Positions 61,361 through 64,000 of a stretch of DNA of 64,000 bases are shown in pieces (within the stretch, counting starts at the first letter, position 1; every line of letters begins with the position of its first letter). The notes under the pieces are model-generated. The model searched no databases. It was not told the DNA's origin and saw only the letters and a program-made list of their open reading frames with translations. The DNA is from an uncultured bacterium. GTDB taxonomy: Bacteria; Armatimonadota; UBA5829. The stretch covers positions 124,001 through 188,000 of the forward strand of contig CALJES010000003.1 in assembly GCA_938074205.1 (NCBI GenBank). Direction: 5' to 3'. Position numbers and translations under genes: made by a program.

Positions 61361-62768
61361 CCCCCAAACCTCGTCGTCGCATGGAAATTCCGACGCAGAC
61401 TTAGTTCTTGTGCTTGTCGGGATATGCGCTTTGGCTGTTCTCCTCTGTCTTTCCTGCACGTTCGTTACACGGCTGCACTGCGTAGTCGTGGGCGTATTTC
61501 TCGCATTGACGGGCGTTGCGCATGTCTGCTTCGTTCGTCGCCGCAAACACGCTCTCCGGGACCTGGTGTATTCGTTGCGTCGCGTTCTTTCGGGCACGGA
61601 ACATCTCTATGCAGCAAATATTGCAATGCGCAGGTTGGGTTTGTTGAGTAGCGATTTAGCGTCTATCGTCGCAGAATTAGGATCCGCGGCTAAGTTGCTG
61701 TACGATGGAAAGCGGCAGGCGGACTTGATTATCTCTAACATGACCGACGGCATAATAGCTGTAGACGCAAAGGGTTTCATCTGCATGGTCAACCGTGCCG
61801 CTGCAGAGATGCTAGGCATTAAGGAGTCTGACATTCTAGGGATGAAGCCCGTTGAAACAGATTTGCACCCAGAGATAATCCGATTGCTGGAAGAATGTGT
61901 ATTACAAGATAGAGCTCTTGCTGCTGAGGTACGACTTCCGGGTCAGCCTCCGCGCGTTCTTGGACTGCGCGCGGTTTGCTCAGCACGTCGCCCGGATGCA
62001 GGGGTTCGATCGTTTGTTATTATTGATGACCTGACTGAGGTTCGGCGCCACCAGAGAGTTCAAGAAGAGTTCCTCTCCAACGTGAGTCACGAGTTACGCA
62101 CTCCGCTTACTGCAATCCGTACTACCGCGGAGGCTCTTATGTCAGGGGCAAAGAAAGATATCGTCTTATTGGATAGGTTTTTGACTACTATAGTCAGGGA
62201 AGTTGATAGGCTTTCTAATCTTGTAGGAGACCTTACTGAGATAGTACGTATCAGCTCCGGGATGACCTTGACTGAGAAAAGCTACTGCGACGCCGCAGAT
62301 ATAGTTTCGCAGGCGGTCGAAGTTGTGCGCCCCCTAGCAAAGCAGAAGAACATAGAAATCAGCGTCGACTTGCCTGAGCGGCTAGTTGTCTACTGTGACG
62401 GAACGCAGATGGTACACGCGGTTCGGAATCTAGTCGACAACGCAGTAAAGTATACTCCTGATGGTGGGAAAGTTAGCGTGGCGGCGGGTCTCAACGATGA
62501 TAAGTTTTACGTTCGCGTCTGTGACACTGGTATTGGCATACCGCAGGGCGAGGTTCGACGTATTTTTGAGCGTTTTTATCGGGTGGACAAAGCACGTTCG
62601 CGACAGTACGGGGGCACAGGACTAGGTTTGTCAATAGTGAAGGAAATCGTGGAGTCACACGGAGGCGAGGTGACTGTTGAGACGGAACTCGGCAAAGGCA
62701 GCACTTTCACTATTTTTCTACCGCTGAGAAGAGCCAACGGCGAGTGCAGCACCAACCGATCAGCTTGA
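61350..62768 (+). CDS. PhoR-type sensor histidine kinase with PAS domain
   Basis: A protein of about 472 residues; GTG 61350 overlaps the response regulator stop. Two membrane helices (residues about 18-60) with almost no periplasmic loop are followed by a linker and a PAS domain (LIISNMTDGIIAVDAKGFIC, about residues 128-235), then the HisKA site FLSNVSHELRTPLTAIRTTAEA and the HATPase with VRNLVDNAVKYTPDGGKVSV, DTGIGIPQGEV and GTGLGLSIVKEI. The lack of a sensory loop suggests that membrane or cytoplasmic PAS sensing is used. It signals to the adjacent PhoB-like regulator. Confidence 0.96.
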   Translation: MRRSPQTSSSHGNSDADLVLVLVGICALAVLLCLSCTFVTRLHCVVVGVFLALTGVAHVCFVRRRKHALRDLVYSLRRVLSGTEHLYAANIAMRRLGLLSSDLASIVAELGSAAKLLYDGKRQADLIISNMTDGIIAVDAKGFICMVNRAAAEMLGIKESDILGMKPVETDLHPEIIRLLEECVLQDRALAAEVRLPGQPPRVLGLRAVCSARRPDAGVRSFVIIDDLTEVRRHQRVQEEFLSNVSHELRTPLTAIRTTAEALMSGAKKDIVLLDRFLTTIVREVDRLSNLVGDLTEIVRISSGMTLTEKSYCDAADIVSQAVEVVRPLAKQKNIEISVDLPERLVVYCDGTQMVHAVRNLVDNAVKYTPDGGKVSVAAGLNDDKFYVRVCDTGIGIPQGEVRRIFERFYRVDKARSRQYGGTGLGLSIVKEIVESHGGEVTVETELGKGSTFTIFLPLRRANGECSTNRSA

Positions 62769-62924
62769 GTGAAGTTGGATAACTCCAGTTTGATAGGTCT
62801 TTGCCGAAAAAGCGCAGGTAATGCTGCGTCGCGGGCGGAAGCCGAATTATACGAGGTATACGGAACCTAAGCTGCGAAATACTCCTTGTGATGAAAGTTG
62901 TACTTGTGATCAACTTGAAGCTTG

Positions 62925-62953
62925 TTGGCAAGCCCATCGAGCTGTGCTATTAT
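62925..62953 (+). promoter_or_regulatory. Promoter of the RodZ-like gene
   Basis: TTGGCA (62925-62930) and TATTAT (62948-62953) are 17 bases apart, and TGC before the -10 makes it extended as well. The start near 62960 leaves about 26 bases before ATG 62986. Confidence 0.7.
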
Positions 62954-62985
62954 TGCAGTCCAGATAACAACTAGTTACTTGGCTC

Positions 62986-63777
62986 ATGGCAAAATCTCAA
63001 ATGGCAGACGATATATCTTCCATAGGACAGATATTGAGAGACAAGCGAGAGAGCAAAAATCTCAGTATCGAAGACGTCCACGAAGCAACGAAAATTACAG
63101 TCGACTACATCAACGCTTTAGAGGAAAACCGCTTCGATGTATTTCCTAACAAGGTATACGCTCGGGCATTCCTTCGTGACTATGCGAACTTTCTCGGTCT
63201 TGATAGCTCAATCTTGCTTGCCAGGTACGAAGAGGAGTATCAGACGTTGCCAGCATCCGAGCCGATTAAAATGGCAACGGGGCGAAGTGCTTGGAGAATT
63301 TTCGTATGGGCATTGATCATAATCGTCTTGGCAGCTGGGGGCATCGTTGGATATGATTGGTGGGTTAAGTCGTCCCTGAAATTCACTAGCGCCCGTGTTC
63401 AAGAGCGTTCGCCGGCTACTCTTTCGTACGAACCATTATTGCCTGCCAAGCCCCGCAAGATACAATCCAAACAACCCGCTTCCGATACACGACCGGCGCA
63501 TCCTCCGACCGAACCGTCGGTGTCCAACAAGGTCACGCTGCAAGTTACAGCACTGCGCGATGTCTGGGTAAGAGTTAAGTGCGACGGTGTGAGGGTATAC
63601 GAAAGCATAATGCCTAAGGGGACCACCAAGACTTTTACAGCGCGCGAGTTTATAAACATACGCACTGGGATGGCTGGGGCAGTTCAGCTTGTTCTGGATG
63701 GAGTGCCTCAACCGCCTATGGGTACACTTAAGATGCCCGGCGAGAAAACATTTCGTCGCTCCCAGACGGTTCCCTAA
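62986..63777 (+). CDS. RodZ-like HTH/membrane protein with DUF4115
   Basis: A 263-residue protein. Residues about 10-90 form the HTH_25 domain (IGQILRDKRESKNLSIEDVH, RAFLRDYANFLGLD); a single membrane helix lies at about 104-126 (IFVWALIIIVLAAGGIVGYD). The periplasmic part has a Pro/Ser-rich linker and a DUF4115 beta domain (VTLQVTALRDVWVRVKCDG, FTAREFINIRTG). RodZ links MreB to the envelope and sets rod shape. ATG 62986 or the Met at 63001 may be the true start; neither has a clear ribosome site. Confidence 0.92.
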   Translation: MAKSQMADDISSIGQILRDKRESKNLSIEDVHEATKITVDYINALEENRFDVFPNKVYARAFLRDYANFLGLDSSILLARYEEEYQTLPASEPIKMATGRSAWRIFVWALIIIVLAAGGIVGYDWWVKSSLKFTSARVQERSPATLSYEPLLPAKPRKIQSKQPASDTRPAHPPTEPSVSNKVTLQVTALRDVWVRVKCDGVRVYESIMPKGTTKTFTAREFINIRTGMAGAVQLVLDGVPQPPMGTLKMPGEKTFRRSQTVP

Positions 63778-63922
63778 TAAGATACAGCAGGTTTCTCATT
63801 TGCGGATGATGGGGGCGACAAAAGGAAAAATGTTGCGTCTTGTAGAAACAAGAGGAAGCAAAAGGATCTGACTGTCGTATCGAGCTGCGGAGTCAAATAA
63901 TTGGTTCAGGGAGGATAGTTGT

Positions 63923-64000
63923 ATGAGAATACTTCTTTTGGCGTTAGTGGCGATGCTGCTCGCAGTTTCAGCTGCAGGCAGCACGAGTGCAGGTGTCTGT
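63923..64000 (+). CDS. Start of an exported protein, cut by window end
   Basis: ATG 63923 follows GGGAGG by 8 bases. The first 26 residues are a clear signal peptide (MRILLLALVAMLLAVSAAG). The frame is open to the window edge, so the product is unknown. The 144 bases between the RodZ-like gene and this start hold only a short hairpin (TCTTGT/ACAAGA, 63838-63853). Confidence 0.85.
   Translation, partial: MRILLLALVAMLLAVSAAGSTSAGVC

Overview
The window is a chromosomal segment of a free-living, probably diderm bacterium. It has no phage, insertion sequence, CRISPR array or rRNA operon. The gene mix points to an uncultured Armatimonadota-like lineage, or a neighbour such as Planctomycetota or Hydrogenedentota. 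It combines kdsA/kdsB (Kdo of lipopolysaccharide), a TolC/MacAB-type pump and FtsEX with an EnvC-like hydrolase. It also carries many sugar-modifying families common in such genomes: four Gfo/Idh/MocA oxidoreductases, DUF1080, DUF4838, DUF4432, DUF6807 and two UroD-like proteins. A translin-family protein, TrpB2, RqcH and a bacterial RRM protein complete the picture. The taxon is inferred from gene content only; no rRNA gene is present to confirm it.

Layout: 1-4.9 kb holds a truncated membrane protein, an HTH/coiled-coil protein, an oxidoreductase, an RRM RNA-binding protein and a secreted DUF1080 protein. 5-11.5 kb holds hemB, a UroD-like protein, kdsB-kdsA, two oxidoreductases and acylphosphatase. 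11.7-17.1 kb is a tightly coupled marR-tolC-hlyD-macB efflux operon. 17.3-23.6 kb is a minus-strand group of large secreted proteins (VCBS repeats, five-bladed propeller, DUF4838), followed upstream by tRNA-Arg(CCG) with a near-ideal promoter. 23.7-31.7 kb (minus) carries a second UroD-like gene, leucyl aminopeptidase, an STN-domain protein, rpoN, and a zinc-ribbon/translin/CCA-adding-enzyme group. 31.7-38.4 kb carries an oxidoreductase divergent from trpB2, then a sugar ABC permease and binding protein, a TIM-barrel isomerase and DUF6807. 38.4-41.2 kb (minus) is mtnP-TPR-folP. 41.4-45.8 kb is STAS, glycosyltransferase, (alpha/alpha)6 protein and amino-acid permease. 45.9-48.7 kb is ftsE-ftsX-envC. 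48.7-54 kb has a secreted barrel-like protein and a HAD/unknown/PfkB operon. The rest holds rqcH, a DUF4432 protein, pdxS-pdxT, a left-handed beta-helix protein, small conserved genes, a PhoB/PhoR-type two-component system and a RodZ-like protein.

Functional themes: oxidoreductases, DUF1080, a TIM-barrel isomerase, DUF6807, DUF4432 and a ribose-type importer without its ATPase suggest catabolism of modified or 3-keto sugars. Envelope biogenesis is represented by Kdo synthesis, FtsEX-EnvC, RodZ and the pump. RNA biology is represented by the translin-CCA pair, the RRM protein with a long leader, RqcH and tRNA-Arg.

Intergenic DNA is informative. Many sigma-70-type promoters with 16-18 bp spacers can be read directly. 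There is a perfect 12-bp inverted repeat over the hemB promoter and a folded leader before trpB2. A strong terminator-like hairpin abuts the start of the sugar permease. Several genes appear to be leaderless.
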